Under the pieces are notes generated by a model. That model ran no database searches, was not told the DNA's origin, and worked only from the letters and a program-made list of their open reading frames with translations. Below, piece by piece: positions 41,196 through 51,352 of a DNA stretch of 64,000 nucleotides (its first letter is position 1; the number at the start of each line of letters is the position of its first letter). The stretch is from NCBI RefSeq assembly GCF_017488845.2, contig NZ_CP083374.1:62001-126000 (forward strand), read 5' to 3'. This DNA comes from Ensifer canadensis. GTDB taxonomy: Bacteria; Pseudomonadota; Alphaproteobacteria; Rhizobiales; Rhizobiaceae. The position numbers and the translations under genes are program-made.

Positions 41196-43814
41196 TTAGG
41201 GTGGACTGCCCGGAAGCTCGGCAATGCCTCGGCCGGGATTTTCAGTTGCTGCCCCGGCTCCCGCCGCCGCATCGAAGGCGGCGCGCACCTTTTCAACCTC
41301 CACCGGACAAGGGTATTCGCCCTGCCGCATCAGGCTGTTGAGACGCAGGTCTCGGTAATTTTCCGGCACGAACACGAGCCCGCTGGGAAAGTGCCTGTTG
41401 ATCTTGAGCTGCGCTGTCAGTTCGCCCTGGGTGGATCGCACGACCACGTGATCGCCATCCGCAACACCAAGTTGCGCCGCATCGCGCTCGCTCATCTCGA
41501 CATATGGCTCGGCAGCAACCGTATTCAGGATCGCGGAGCGTTCAGAAAGATATCCGTTGTGGAACAGGCAGTTGCCGGTAATCAGCATGAGCCGGTCGCC
41601 GGCATTCGGAATGGCAGGCGGCGGCGCGAGGAACTCATCAGCCGGCGGTGTCGGCACCGATCGGGTAAATGCTCCGTCAATGCCAAGCCCGTTCAGCGTC
41701 AGCCCCTGATAGGCCGGGACCAGTTGGGTCATCTCGTCGAAGATTTCGGCTTGCGTCGACGGCCGTAACTGCTGATTTCGAAGCGCCGCGACAAAGTCGA
41801 GGATCGCCAGATTGCCCCGCGCCTCGAAGGTGGCTTCGCGGAACTTGCAGACTTTCTGGGTTCTGCCCTCATTGCTGGTGAAGGTGCCGGATTCTTCGCC
41901 GTAACTCGCTGCGGGCAGCACCACATCGGCAAGCCCCACCGTGTCCGTGAGGAATGCGTCCTGTACGATCAGGAGATCAGCGGCGCCAAGCGCCCGCGTG
42001 ACGCGTTTCCGGTCCGGATAGCTCATCACTGGGTCGCTTCCAACGATATAGAGCGCGCCCATCCGCCCGCCGTCGCAGAGCTCAAGCATGGTCCCGAAAT
42101 CTGCGCCCGGCTCAGACGGGATCGCGGCGCCCCAGGCCTGTTCGAGAGTTGTGCGCGCAACATCATCGGTGACGGCACGTAGTCCTGGTAGCGCTGCCGG
42201 CAGAACCCCCATGTCCCAGGCGCCCAACTGGTTGGCACGGTCGAACAGGAATTGCATCGCCAGGTCCTTGCCAAGGGCACGGAGAAGCCGCAGCAGCTTG
42301 TTGATCTGTTGTACTGCTGCGCGCGCAAGCGGAGATCTCAGGAGATCGACGCTGACCAGAACGGTGACGCTGCCGCTGTTCAGCAGCGCAGCAGCGACGC
42401 GGTCCGGCCCGTCACCATCGGTCGCTCCCAACCTGCCGGCTGGCGCGCCGATATCCACTGCAACATCGCCCGGCAAGGCCTGACCGGCCGCCGCAACGAG
42501 ACCGTCCACGACCGCGGCAAGGCCGGCCGCCTCACCGCCAGGAGGAACGCGAACGACCGCCCGGGCATCGGCGTCCAGACGGGATGGCCGCGCCGAGAGC
42601 ATGAGCAAGCCCGTCTTCCGTCGCCGCGCGCAGTCCCGCAACAGATATTCGGTGACCGGGTTTTCCTCGGTCACGTTGCCACCGACAACAAGCACGCAAT
42701 CGTTGCCGATCACGTCCTCCAGTGGCGCCCGTGTGTAGAAACTCGCCAGCAATGGGCCAAGCGCATCGGAAGGTGTGGCCCAACGCGACCCGCAGTCTAT
42801 GTTGTTGGTCCGGAACACCGTCCGCATCAGTTTCTGGAACAGGTAAAGAATCTCGTTGGGAAGGCGCGGCGAGGCCAGCCCGCCCGCGACCTTTCCCTGG
42901 ACGGCAGAGAACCGCCGTTGCAGATAGTTCCCCGCTTCTTCCCAGGAAACCGGGACGAGGGCGCCATCACGACGGACCATCGGCCGTTTGATCCGGTCCC
43001 GGCTCCCGACGAAGTCGAGGCCGAAACGCCCCCGCACGCAAAGGGTTTCGCGGTTGAACCCATGCTCCTGCTTCGAGCGGACCCGCATGAACTCGCCCTT
43101 GCGCGTGCCGACGGTCAGCTGGCAACCAGTACCGCAATGCGGGCAGACCGTGTCGGTCTCGGCCAGATCCCAGGGCCGCGCCTTGTAGCGATAGGGAAAG
43201 CTCATCAGCGCACCGACCGGACAGACCTCGACGCAATTGCCGCATTGGTCGCAACTCGCGAGGCTGCCCTCGAAGCCGGTCACGGCGGTATCCATGCCTT
43301 TTTCAACCGTGCCCAAGGCGACGGCGCCGACCACTTCCTCGCACATCCGGACACAACGCTGGCACTGGATACAGCGGTTGACGTTCATGATGATGACCGG
43401 GCTGAGGCGGATGTCCTTGGAGTGAAACACACGTTTGGCATCACGGAACTGGCTTTCGCGGGGCCCGTACGCCATCACCAGGTCCTGAAGCTCGCATTCG
43501 CCGCCCTTGTCGCAGATCGGGCAATCGAGGGGATGGTTGGCGAGCAGCATGTCGAGCATGGAAGAGCGTGTTTCCTCGATCAGCGGCGTGTTTGCCCGCA
43601 CCACCATGCCGTCTGTGACCGCGGTCGCGCATGCGGGCTGCAGCCGCCGCTGCCCTTCGATCTCCACCAGGCACATGCGGCAGGAGGCCAGCGCCGGCAG
43701 CCGCTTCAGGTAGCAGAAGGTCGGGATGTCGATGCCCAAACGCTCGGCGGCCTGCAGCACGGTCGAGCCTGCCTCCACTTCCAGTGTTTGTTCGTCTATC
43801 GTGATGCTAACCAT
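41196..43814 (-). CDS. nuoG: NADH-quinone oxidoreductase subunit G
   Basis: Largest peripheral-arm subunit, 872 residues. In order it has the [2Fe-2S] site CRMCLVEIEG, the His-Cys cluster around HPLDCPICDKGGECELQD, the two cluster sites CIQCQRCVRMCE and CDQCGNCVEVCP, then CPHCGTGCQLTVG with a later cysteine in ETLCVRGRFG. This last set matches the extra N7 cluster of E. coli-type NuoG. A molybdopterin-oxidoreductase-like domain and a C-terminal MGD-binding-like domain follow. It is therefore the bacterial long form, not the mitochondrial type usual for an alphaproteobacterial main complex I. It follows nuoF after 30 bases and ends the minus-strand run. Confidence 0.94.
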   Translation of the reverse strand: MVSITIDEQTLEVEAGSTVLQAAERLGIDIPTFCYLKRLPALASCRMCLVEIEGQRRLQPACATAVTDGMVVRANTPLIEETRSSMLDMLLANHPLDCPICDKGGECELQDLVMAYGPRESQFRDAKRVFHSKDIRLSPVIIMNVNRCIQCQRCVRMCEEVVGAVALGTVEKGMDTAVTGFEGSLASCDQCGNCVEVCPVGALMSFPYRYKARPWDLAETDTVCPHCGTGCQLTVGTRKGEFMRVRSKQEHGFNRETLCVRGRFGLDFVGSRDRIKRPMVRRDGALVPVSWEEAGNYLQRRFSAVQGKVAGGLASPRLPNEILYLFQKLMRTVFRTNNIDCGSRWATPSDALGPLLASFYTRAPLEDVIGNDCVLVVGGNVTEENPVTEYLLRDCARRRKTGLLMLSARPSRLDADARAVVRVPPGGEAAGLAAVVDGLVAAAGQALPGDVAVDIGAPAGRLGATDGDGPDRVAAALLNSGSVTVLVSVDLLRSPLARAAVQQINKLLRLLRALGKDLAMQFLFDRANQLGAWDMGVLPAALPGLRAVTDDVARTTLEQAWGAAIPSEPGADFGTMLELCDGGRMGALYIVGSDPVMSYPDRKRVTRALGAADLLIVQDAFLTDTVGLADVVLPAASYGEESGTFTSNEGRTQKVCKFREATFEARGNLAILDFVAALRNQQLRPSTQAEIFDEMTQLVPAYQGLTLNGLGIDGAFTRSVPTPPADEFLAPPPAIPNAGDRLMLITGNCLFHNGYLSERSAILNTVAAEPYVEMSERDAAQLGVADGDHVVVRSTQGELTAQLKINRHFPSGLVFVPENYRDLRLNSLMRQGEYPCPVEVEKVRAAFDAAAGAGAATENPGRGIAELPGSPP

Positions 43815-43844
43815 TGCCTTCCTGCGGCCTTCTATTTGCGCTCC

Positions 43845-45110
43845 TCAGTGAAACGGGCACCTGCCCGCTTCGATATGGGCGACGAATTCATGCTCGAAAT
43901 GCGTCAGCGCCGCGCGCAGCCCCATGGCCGCACCATCGCCCAGAGCACAGAACGTGTTGCCGAAAATGCCCTTGCAGAGTGCCTGCAGTTGTTCGAGGTC
44001 GCCCGGCGCCCCCTGCCCCGCCTCGACCCGGCGTAGCACTTTTACAACCCAGTTGAGCCCTTCGCGGCACGGGGTGCACTTGCCACAGGACTCATGGTGG
44101 AAGAATTCGATGATGCGGGTGGCGACCTTGACCATGCAGGTCGAGTCGTCGATTACGATGACCCCGGCCGAACCGAGCATTGAGCCGGCAGCCGCCAGCG
44201 AGTCGAAATCCATCCCAACGTCGAGCCCATGCTCCGGGATCACTGGCGCCGAGACGCCGCCTGGGATCACCGCCTTGATCTTGCGTCCAGGCAGCGGCCC
44301 GCCGGCGCGTTCCTCGACCAGTTCGCGCAGTGGTATGCCCATCGGCAGCTCGTAAAGGCCCGGTTTCCGCACCTGGCCACTGAGGCAGTAGAGCTTCGGA
44401 CCGGGACTTTTGTCCGGACCGATGCTGCGGAACCAGTTCGGCCCTCGCGCCACGATATGCGGAACGCAGGCCAATGTTTCGACGTTGTTGATGACGGTCG
44501 GGCTGGCGTAGAGGCCTTCGACCGCCGGAAACGGCGGTTTCAAGCGCGGCTGCGCCCGCTTGCCTTCTAGCGAGTCGAGCATCGCTGTCTCCTCGCCGCA
44601 GATATAGGCACCGGCACCGCAATGGATATGCACGGCGAAATTGAAATCCGAGCCGAGAATGCGTTTTCCCAGATATCCCTTCGCATGCGCCTCGGCGAGC
44701 GCCTGCTCGAGCCGCCGGATCGCCAGCGCGTATTCCCCGCGGATGTAGACATAGGCGGTTTCAGCCCCGATCGCGTAGCCGCCGATAGCCATGCCCTCAA
44801 TCAGCTGGTGCGGATCACGTTCCATGATGATCCGGTCCTTGAAGGTGCCCGGCTCGCCCTCATCAGCGTTGCAGCACAGGTATTTCGGCTTGCCGACGCG
44901 CTTCGGAACGAAGCTCCATTTCATGCCGGTTGGGAAACCGGCCCCGCCGCGACCGCGCAGGTTGGATTCTTTGACAAGATCGATGATCTCGTCGGGCGTG
45001 TGCTCACGAAGCGCCTTCGCCAGCGCTTGGTAGCCACCGCCGGCCTCGTAGGTCGCGAGCTGATGGCCGTCCGGCACGCCCACATTCCTGAGAAGGACGG
45101 GTTCCATCAT
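43845..45110 (-). CDS. nuoF: NADH-quinone oxidoreductase subunit F
   Basis: NADH-binding subunit of 421 residues with FMN and cluster N3. The NADH loop [15 protein letters not shown], the FMN loop [26 protein letters not shown] and the cluster site [12 protein letters not shown] are intact. Two adjacent ATGs at 45110 and 45107 follow GGGAGAGTAGTG, four bases after the nuoE stop; the frame stays open upstream without a site. This is where electrons enter the complex from NADH. Confidence 0.95.
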   Translation of the reverse strand: MMEPVLLRNVGVPDGHQLATYEAGGGYQALAKALREHTPDEIIDLVKESNLRGRGGAGFPTGMKWSFVPKRVGKPKYLCCNADEGEPGTFKDRIIMERDPHQLIEGMAIGGYAIGAETAYVYIRGEYALAIRRLEQALAEAHAKGYLGKRILGSDFNFAVHIHCGAGAYICGEETAMLDSLEGKRAQPRLKPPFPAVEGLYASPTVINNVETLACVPHIVARGPNWFRSIGPDKSPGPKLYCLSGQVRKPGLYELPMGIPLRELVEERAGGPLPGRKIKAVIPGGVSAPVIPEHGLDVGMDFDSLAAAGSMLGSAGVIVIDDSTCMVKVATRIIEFFHHESCGKCTPCREGLNWVVKVLRRVEAGQGAPGDLEQLQALCKGIFGNTFCALGDGAAMGLRAALTHFEHEFVAHIEAGRCPFH

Positions 45111-45114
45111 GACA

Positions 45115-45636
45115 CTACTCTCCCGGCGGTGCTGTGGTGGCGGGATCGGCGCCAATCGCCTGCCCCGCCATCGCCCGCAGCCGTTCCAACAGCGCGTCGA
45201 TCCGCGCAATGTCGAGGCCGCCGCAATAGTCGTCGCCGACCTGCATCACCGGGGCCATCTCGCAGGCGCCGAGGCATTCAACGGTCGAGAGCGTGAACAG
45301 CCCATCCAGGGTCGTGCCGTCCTTTTTGATCCCCAGCACCGCCTCCAGGTGCCTCAGCAAATCCTCGGATCCACGCAGCATGCAGGAGACATTGTCGCAG
45401 AGTTGCAAGTGGAACATCCCCACCGGCTCGGTCCGGAAGAGCGTGTAGAACGTCGCCAGCTCGTAGACCCAGATCCGCTCGACGCCGAGGATGTCGGCGA
45501 CCTCTTCCAACACGGGGCCTGGCAGATGGCCATGCTCCTTTTGCGCGATCAGAAGCGCGGGCATGATCGCCGAGCGCTGGTTCGGATAGCGCGCCGCCGC
45601 CACTTCGATTTTTTCGCGCATGTTCATCGCGTCCAA
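45115..45636 (-). CDS. nuoE: NADH-quinone oxidoreductase subunit E
   Basis: Peripheral subunit of 173 residues with a thioredoxin-like fold and a [2Fe-2S] cluster (N1a). The cluster cysteines are in LCDNVSC and ECLGAC, spaced as in the family. An N-terminal helical bundle precedes the fold ([20 protein letters not shown]). The gene begins eight bases after nuoD and ends four bases before nuoF. An alternative ATG four codons into the protein (MREK) is possible. Confidence 0.94.
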   Translation of the reverse strand: MDAMNMREKIEVAAARYPNQRSAIMPALLIAQKEHGHLPGPVLEEVADILGVERIWVYELATFYTLFRTEPVGMFHLQLCDNVSCMLRGSEDLLRHLEAVLGIKKDGTTLDGLFTLSTVECLGACEMAPVMQVGDDYCGGLDIARIDALLERLRAMAGQAIGADPATTAPPGE

Positions 45637-45644
45637 ATCTCCCG

Positions 45645-46859
45645 TTACTTGTCCACCTCGGCCATCACCGGGTCGAGGCTGCCCAGAACGGCGATCATGT
45701 CGGCCAGGTAGTGCGCATTGCTCGTCCCGAACAGGCCCTGGAGGTTGACGAACGACGGTGCCCGCACCTTCATGCGGAACGGTTTTTCCGACCCGTCGCT
45801 GATGATGTAAAACCCGAGTTCGCCCTTTGGCGCCTCGATCGCCGAATAGACCTCACCCTTCGGCACCTTGAAGCCATACGCCGAAAGGTCGAAGTGCTGG
45901 ATCAGTGCCTCCATCGAGCAATGCACCTTGTCCTTGTCCACGGGGAAAGCGACCGTCGGCATGTCGATCTGGAACGGCCCCTCGGGCATCTGCCCGAGGC
46001 ATTGTTCGATGATGCGCATACTCTCGCGCATTTCCTCGACCCGGCATTGCCAGCGTGCATAGCAATCGCCCTCTTCGCGGGTGATAACGTTGAAGTCGAG
46101 ACGGTCGTAGATCTCGTAAGGTTCGTCGCGGCGGATGTCCCAGTCGACGCCGGAGGCGCGCAGGTTCGGGCCGCTCAGGCCCAAATCGATGCCGTCTTCG
46201 GCGGTGATCACGCCGATTCCCTGCGTTCGCTTCAGGAACACCCGGTTGTTCTCGATCAGCCGTTCATAGTCGCGAATCCGGTTCGGGAAGATGTCGCAGA
46301 ACTCCCTGATCTTGGGGAAAAAACCGTCGGGCAGGTCCTCGCGCACACCGCCAACCCGGCAGAAGGAGGTGTGCATCCGCGCGCCGCTGATCATCTCCAG
46401 CAAGTCCATGATCATTTCGCGCTCGCGCATGGCGTAGAGCAACGCGGTCATTGCCCCCAGATCCAGCGGCAGCGCGCCGGTGATCAGGAGATGACCGGAG
46501 ATCCGCGCCAGTTCGGCCATCAGCACGCGGATATACTGCGCGCGGATCGGCGCTTTGATGCCCAGGAGCTTCTCCACCGCGAGCGCGAAGGCCAGGTTGT
46601 TCGACGGCGGGCAGACATAGTCGAGCCGATCGGTCAGCGGAAAAATCTGGGTGTAGGTGAAGCTCTCGGCCAGTTTTTCCGTGCCGCGGTGGAGGTAGCC
46701 GATATGCGGGTCCACGCGAGCGACATATTCGCCGTCCAGCTCAAGGACGAGCCGCAGCACCCCGTGCGTGCTGGGATGTTGTGGGCCGAGATTGAGGAGC
46801 ACCTCCTTGGTGTCGAGCGCCTCGCCTTCCGGCCTGCTCAGTTCCGTGACTTCGGTCAT
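45645..46859 (-). CDS. nuoD: NADH-quinone oxidoreductase subunit D
   Basis: The 49-kDa homologue, 404 residues, forming most of the quinone site. NLGPQHPSTHGVLRL carries the quinone-contacting histidines, followed by GYLHRGTEKL and DRLDYVCPPSNNLAFALAVEK. The CPPSNN stretch is unusual where many homologues read SMMSNE or similar, right beside the quinone tyrosine region; this may change quinone preference. The ATG at 46859 follows GGGAATTTGAG; an upstream open frame would overlap nuoC. NuoC and NuoD are separate here, not fused as in enterobacteria. Confidence 0.94.
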   Translation of the reverse strand: MTEVTELSRPEGEALDTKEVLLNLGPQHPSTHGVLRLVLELDGEYVARVDPHIGYLHRGTEKLAESFTYTQIFPLTDRLDYVCPPSNNLAFALAVEKLLGIKAPIRAQYIRVLMAELARISGHLLITGALPLDLGAMTALLYAMREREMIMDLLEMISGARMHTSFCRVGGVREDLPDGFFPKIREFCDIFPNRIRDYERLIENNRVFLKRTQGIGVITAEDGIDLGLSGPNLRASGVDWDIRRDEPYEIYDRLDFNVITREEGDCYARWQCRVEEMRESMRIIEQCLGQMPEGPFQIDMPTVAFPVDKDKVHCSMEALIQHFDLSAYGFKVPKGEVYSAIEAPKGELGFYIISDGSEKPFRMKVRAPSFVNLQGLFGTSNAHYLADMIAVLGSLDPVMAEVDK

Positions 46860-46888
46860 CTCAAATTCCCGACGTGGAGCGGCCTCCC

Positions 46889-47425
46889 TTATGGAATGTC
46901 CTTGGTCGCGAGGTCGGGCTGTGTCGGCGGCGGGCCTTCGGCGCCAAACGGGTTCAGCTCGTCCTTGTAGCCCCGGAGCGGAAAGTCTTTGCGCTGAGGG
47001 AAGCCCTCGAACCCTTCCCACATGTAGATCCGCCGCAAGTCGGGGTGGCCCTCGAACCTTATCCCGTACATGTCCCAGGCTTCGCGCTCATGCCAATTGG
47101 CCGTCCGCCAGACGCCCGTCACCGACGGGACCCGCGGCGGATCGTCGAGGCGGCATTTGATGCGTACGCGCCATTTGTTCGGCAGCGAATAGAGGTGGTA
47201 CACGGCTTCGTAGCGCGGCAACTCGGGGTAATGATCGACCCCGCAAATGTCCGACAGGAAATTGAACCGAAGCGCCGGGTGTTCCTTCAGAAACCGGCAA
47301 AGCTCGACGACCATGTCGGGTCGAGCGGCGAAGGCGTGAACGCCATGCGCGAAGCCAAGATCGTCGATTGCGTTGCCGAAGCGCTCCGTGATCAGGATGA
47401 GATCGAGGGGTGTCTCCACGCTCAT
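46889..47425 (-). CDS. nuoC: NADH-quinone oxidoreductase subunit C
   Basis: The 30-kDa homologue, 178 residues. The signature [21 protein letters not shown] is present, with the family ending [12 protein letters not shown] slightly after it. It supports NuoD in the connecting module of the peripheral arm. The start overlaps the nuoB stop by four bases; nuoD begins 29 bases downstream. Confidence 0.94.
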   Translation of the reverse strand: MSVETPLDLILITERFGNAIDDLGFAHGVHAFAARPDMVVELCRFLKEHPALRFNFLSDICGVDHYPELPRYEAVYHLYSLPNKWRVRIKCRLDDPPRVPSVTGVWRTANWHEREAWDMYGIRFEGHPDLRRIYMWEGFEGFPQRKDFPLRGYKDELNPFGAEGPPPTQPDLATKDIP

Positions 47426-47925
47426 GGCACCGCGATCCGGTCCAGAGGCGTCCCGGCCAGCGCTCGGGATTTCTTGATCTTCTCCTGAAGCAGAAGGATG
47501 CCATGCATCAGCGCCTCGGGCCGTGGCGGGCAGCCGGGAACATGCACGTCCACTGGCACGAAGGTCTCCGCTCCCTGCACCACAGCGTAGGTGTTGTAGA
47601 CCCCGCCCGAGATTGCGCAGGTGCCCATTGCGATAACCCAGCGTGGTTCCGGCATCTGATCATAGAGCCGGCGTACGACGGGCGCGAATTTCCGGGTTAT
47701 GGTACCGGCGATAATCATCACGTCGGACTGGCGCGGTGATGGCCGGAACACCACGCCGAACCGGTCGAGATCATAGCGGGCGCAACCCGCCGAAATCATC
47801 TCGATGGCGCAGCAGGCAATACCGAAGGTCTCGGGCCACAGCGCCGATTTTCGGCTCCAGTTGATAACGCTCTCGGCGGTGGTGAACAGCACGCTGTCGC
47901 GGATCGCATTGTTTACGCCTCCCAT
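47422..47925 (-). CDS. nuoB: NADH-quinone oxidoreductase subunit B
   Basis: Carries the terminal cluster N2, 167 residues. The tandem-cysteine motif ACCAIEM with later C in MGTCAISGG and in VPGCPPRPE gives the four ligands. The start at 47925 overlaps the end of nuoA by 13 bases, a common arrangement; a much longer open frame upstream covers nuoA in another frame and is not real. N2 passes electrons to quinone at the NuoB/NuoD interface. Confidence 0.94.
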   Translation of the reverse strand: MGGVNNAIRDSVLFTTAESVINWSRKSALWPETFGIACCAIEMISAGCARYDLDRFGVVFRPSPRQSDVMIIAGTITRKFAPVVRRLYDQMPEPRWVIAMGTCAISGGVYNTYAVVQGAETFVPVDVHVPGCPPRPEALMHGILLLQEKIKKSRALAGTPLDRIAVP

Positions 47926-48278
47926 TCCAGCGCTCCCTTCAGCCAGGCGTAGGCGAAGCCCACAAGAAGCAGCACTATGAAGACGAACATCTCGACATAG
48001 CCGACCAGTCCGATGTCTTTCAGCACGACGGCCCAGGGAAAGAGGAACATCGTTTCGACATCGAAGACGACCAACAGGATTGCGAGAACAAAGAACTGCA
48101 CCCGGAAGCGGCCGCCGGCAGCCTCGCCTGCCGGGTCCATGCCGCATTCGTAGGGCATGTTCTTCGCGGGATAAGGATTGGACGGACGCAGCAGCGAAGA
48201 GACAAACAGCGTCGCCCCCGCCACCAGAACAACTCCGGCGACCATGACAAGAACCGGGAGGAACTCCATCGCAGTCAT
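47913..48278 (-). CDS. nuoA: NADH-quinone oxidoreductase subunit A
   Basis: Small membrane subunit (ND3 homologue) of 121 residues with three helices. The conserved loop between helices 1 and 2 includes [14 protein letters not shown], with the cysteine that marks the active/deactive loop in homologues, and [21 protein letters not shown] is the typical second helix. It is preceded by a 154-base gap after nuoN (48279-48432), with no gene, long enough for an internal promoter. Confidence 0.94.
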   Translation of the reverse strand: MTAMEFLPVLVMVAGVVLVAGATLFVSSLLRPSNPYPAKNMPYECGMDPAGEAAGGRFRVQFFVLAILLVVFDVETMFLFPWAVVLKDIGLVGYVEMFVFIVLLLVGFAYAWLKGALEWEA

Positions 48279-48432
48279 ATCGCGTTGCCCCGTTCACCCG
48301 CCGAGGGCTTTCCTCAGGCCGCGACCGACCCAATTCGGGACCGGTAATGCGTCGCCCAGGGAAGGGACTTGGGCTATCCTTTCTTGAACTTCCAGTTTAT
48401 TCCCCCGGGCGGATCATTGCAAATCCAATCAA

Positions 48433-49872
48433 TTAGCCCCCCAAAACCGAATGCTGGGCAAGCCTCAGAAACCACGCCGGGAATAGGCCGATGCCGATGG
48501 TGCCGACGGCGGTGAAGGCGAGCGTGACGCGGACCAAGGGCGTCAGTGCCGGCTCGAACGCCCGTTCCGGCTCCCGCATGTAGATCACCATGACGATGCG
48601 GATGTAAAAGTAGGCAGCGATGGCGCTCAGCAGCACTGCGATCACCGCCAGCATGACGAAACCGCGCTCAACGAGCGCGACCAGGACGTAGAACTTGGCG
48701 AAGAAACCAGCCGTCGGCGGAATACCGGCCAGCGAGAACAGATAGAGCAGCATCAGAAGCGCCAATCCGGGGCGCGACTTGGCGAAACCCGCGTAGTCTT
48801 CGATGATCTCGCCCGAGAAATCGCCGTTCCGCATCATGATGACGGTGGCGAAAATGCCGAGATTCATGAAAGAGTAGATCAACAGGTAGAGCATCACGCT
48901 GGCGATCCCGTCGGCGCCGCCAGCCACCACGCCGAAAATGGCGAACCCGGCATGGGCGATGCTCGAATAGGCCAGCAGTCGCTTGAAATTATCCTGCACC
49001 AGCGCCACGAAACTGCCGAGCGCCATCGTCACCACAGCAAGGACCGCGAGGATAATCCAAACGTCCGAGGTCGCGACCAGCGGATTGAGGAACACCCGCA
49101 GGATCACCGCGAACCCCGCCGCCTTGGGGCCTACCGACATGAAGGCCGTGATCGTCGTCGGTGCGCCTTCATAGACGTCCGGGATCCACATGTGAAAAGG
49201 CACCGCGCCGACCTTGAAGACCAGCCCCGCGACGATGAAGACAACAGCCAGCAGCAATCCGGGATCGAGTGGATCGCCGGTCACCGCCGCAGCCATCGCG
49301 TCCAATTGTGTGGTGCCGGTGAGCCCATAGACCAGTGAAACGCCGTACAGGAAAATCCCGGTCGAGACCGAGCCAAGGATCACGTATTTCAGCGCCGCTT
49401 CGTTCGACCGCTGCTCTCGCCGCAGGAAGCCGGTCAGCACATAGGTGCAGATCGCCATCAGTTCGACGCCGACATAGACCGACAGGAGGTCGGTCGCCGA
49501 GGCCATGATCATCATTCCTGAAAGCGCAAGAAGCAGCAGGACATAGTATTCGCTGCTGCCGATCCCTTCGGTCTCGGCATATCGCCGCGAAAGCAGGAAT
49601 GTCAGAACGGTGGCGAGGTAGAACACGAATTTGAAGAAGACCGCGAAGCGGTCAGCGATGAACATGCCGGCATAGGCCGGCTGCGCCGCGCCGGCGAGCA
49701 TGAGTGTCACAGAGGCGGCAATCAGCACGACCGCCACGGAAGCCCAGATGAGGAAAGGTTCCCTTCCCTTCCGCAGAAACTGTCCCAGGATCAGCAGGAT
49801 GCAGGCCCCCGTGATCACCACGATCTCGGGCAGGCTCGCCAGCACCGACTGGAAGAGCGCGGCGGCGGTCAT
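48433..49872 (-). CDS. nuoN: NADH-quinone oxidoreductase subunit N
   Basis: Antiporter-like proton-pumping subunit (ND2 homologue) of 479 residues with about 14 helices. The MAICTYVLTGF helix, the GAVPFHMWIPDVYEGAP loop with pumping lysine region, and the LLAYSSIAHAGF segment are clear. It overlaps nuoM by four bases. It is the proximal pump, next to NuoK and NuoJ in the assembled arm. Confidence 0.94.
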   Translation of the reverse strand: MTAAALFQSVLASLPEIVVITGACILLILGQFLRKGREPFLIWASVAVVLIAASVTLMLAGAAQPAYAGMFIADRFAVFFKFVFYLATVLTFLLSRRYAETEGIGSSEYYVLLLLALSGMMIMASATDLLSVYVGVELMAICTYVLTGFLRREQRSNEAALKYVILGSVSTGIFLYGVSLVYGLTGTTQLDAMAAAVTGDPLDPGLLLAVVFIVAGLVFKVGAVPFHMWIPDVYEGAPTTITAFMSVGPKAAGFAVILRVFLNPLVATSDVWIILAVLAVVTMALGSFVALVQDNFKRLLAYSSIAHAGFAIFGVVAGGADGIASVMLYLLIYSFMNLGIFATVIMMRNGDFSGEIIEDYAGFAKSRPGLALLMLLYLFSLAGIPPTAGFFAKFYVLVALVERGFVMLAVIAVLLSAIAAYFYIRIVMVIYMREPERAFEPALTPLVRVTLAFTAVGTIGIGLFPAWFLRLAQHSVLGG

Positions 49873-51344
49873 TGGCCGCTCCCCTTACTGTGCACCTGCA
49901 TCAGCAGATGCTTCGCGGAGGCATCGATAATGTTGAGAAAGGGTTTCGGATAGAGCCCGACCCAAAGCACGAAGGCGGCCAGGGGCAGGATTGCGACCAT
50001 CTCGCGGGCATTCACATCGCGTATGCTGAACCGGGCGCCGACGCTGGCCGGGCCAAGCGCGACTTTCCTGTACATGCCAAGCAGATAGGCCGCGCCCAGC
50101 AATGCGCCCAAAACAGCGGTCGCGCCGACGGCCAAGTCGGCCGCAAACCCGCCCGACAGCACGAGCAACTCCCCCACGAACGAATTCGTACCCGGCAGCG
50201 CCATCGCCGACAGGACGAACAACGCAAGAAACGCGGTATAGAACGGCGCCGCCTTCATCAACCCGCCATATTCCGCCATGCTGCGCGTGTGTGTCCGCTC
50301 GTAGATCAGACCGACGAGCAGGAACAACGCTCCCGTCGTTACGCCATGATTGAACATTTGCAGGATGCCGCCCTCAAGTCCGCGCAGGTTCAGCGCAAAA
50401 ATCCCTAACGTCACAAAGCCCATGTGGCTGATGCTCGAATAGGCCACCAGCTTCTTCAGGTCATCCTGCGCCAGCGCAAGCAGCCCGCCATAGACGATCG
50501 CAAGCGCCGAAAGTGCCATCATCAGCGTCGAATAGTGCACTGACGCTTCAGGCAGCATCGGCAGCGAGAACCGCAGGAATCCGTACGCACCCATTTTCAG
50601 GAGTACGCCCGCCAGGATGATACTGCCCGCCGTCGGCGCCTGCACATGGGCATCCGGCAGCCAGGTATGGACCGGAACCATGGGGACCTTGACCGCGAAG
50701 GCGATCAGGAAGGCGAAAAACAGCCAGGACTGGACCTGGAACGGCAAATCCTGCGCTGTCAGGGCGAGGATGTCGAAGGTCTTGCCGCCGTGGAAATAGA
50801 GCACGATGACACCGATCAGGAATAGGAGGCTTCCCGCCAGCGTGTAGAGGAAGAACTTGAACGCTGCATAGACCCGGCCTTCGCCGCCCCAGACGCCGAT
50901 GATCAGGTACATCGGGATCAGCATCGCCTCCCAGAAGACGTAGAACAAGAACAGGTCGAGCGCGCAGAACACGCCGAGCATCAACGCCTGCATGACCAGC
51001 AGGCTGACCATGAACTCCTTCACCTTGCGGTCGATCGCGGCCCAGGAGGCAAGCACGCAGATCCAGCCCAACAGCGCAGTCAGGAACACGAAGAGCGCGC
51101 TTATTCCGTCGATGCCGAGCGCATATGTGATCCCAAGCGCGGGCACCCACGGGTGCCTCTCGATGAACTGCATCTCATGGGTAGTAGTGTCAAAACTGGC
51201 CAGCATGGCCAAGCAGAGAGCGAGGTCGAGGATGGTGACACCGAGTGCTGTCCACCGCACCGCATCGTCACGGCGCAAAAACATCAGAACCGCTGCCCCG
51301 GCGACGGGCGTGAATACGATGAGACTGAGTAGCGGGAATCCCAT
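49869..51344 (-). CDS. nuoM: NADH-quinone oxidoreductase subunit M
   Basis: Antiporter-like subunit (ND4 homologue), 491 residues, about 14 helices. KVPMVPVHTWLPDAHVQAP, the LLKMGAYGFLRFSLPM helix and the KKLVAYSSISHMGF segment are the typical NuoM loops. The ATG at 51344 is preceded by TAGGAGGCGCG; a longer frame to 51362 would overlap the upstream stop. It is the canonical NuoM of the set, in contrast to the extra subunit at 53357. Confidence 0.94.
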   Translation of the reverse strand: MGFPLLSLIVFTPVAGAAVLMFLRRDDAVRWTALGVTILDLALCLAMLASFDTTTHEMQFIERHPWVPALGITYALGIDGISALFVFLTALLGWICVLASWAAIDRKVKEFMVSLLVMQALMLGVFCALDLFLFYVFWEAMLIPMYLIIGVWGGEGRVYAAFKFFLYTLAGSLLFLIGVIVLYFHGGKTFDILALTAQDLPFQVQSWLFFAFLIAFAVKVPMVPVHTWLPDAHVQAPTAGSIILAGVLLKMGAYGFLRFSLPMLPEASVHYSTLMMALSALAIVYGGLLALAQDDLKKLVAYSSISHMGFVTLGIFALNLRGLEGGILQMFNHGVTTGALFLLVGLIYERTHTRSMAEYGGLMKAAPFYTAFLALFVLSAMALPGTNSFVGELLVLSGGFAADLAVGATAVLGALLGAAYLLGMYRKVALGPASVGARFSIRDVNAREMVAILPLAAFVLWVGLYPKPFLNIIDASAKHLLMQVHSKGSGQ

Positions 51345-51352
51345 CGCGCCTC

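Noticed and set aside
47926..48333. N-terminal extension of nuoB
   Set aside because: It covers nuoA in another frame and has arginine/glycine-rich shadow composition; NuoB homologues begin near 47925.
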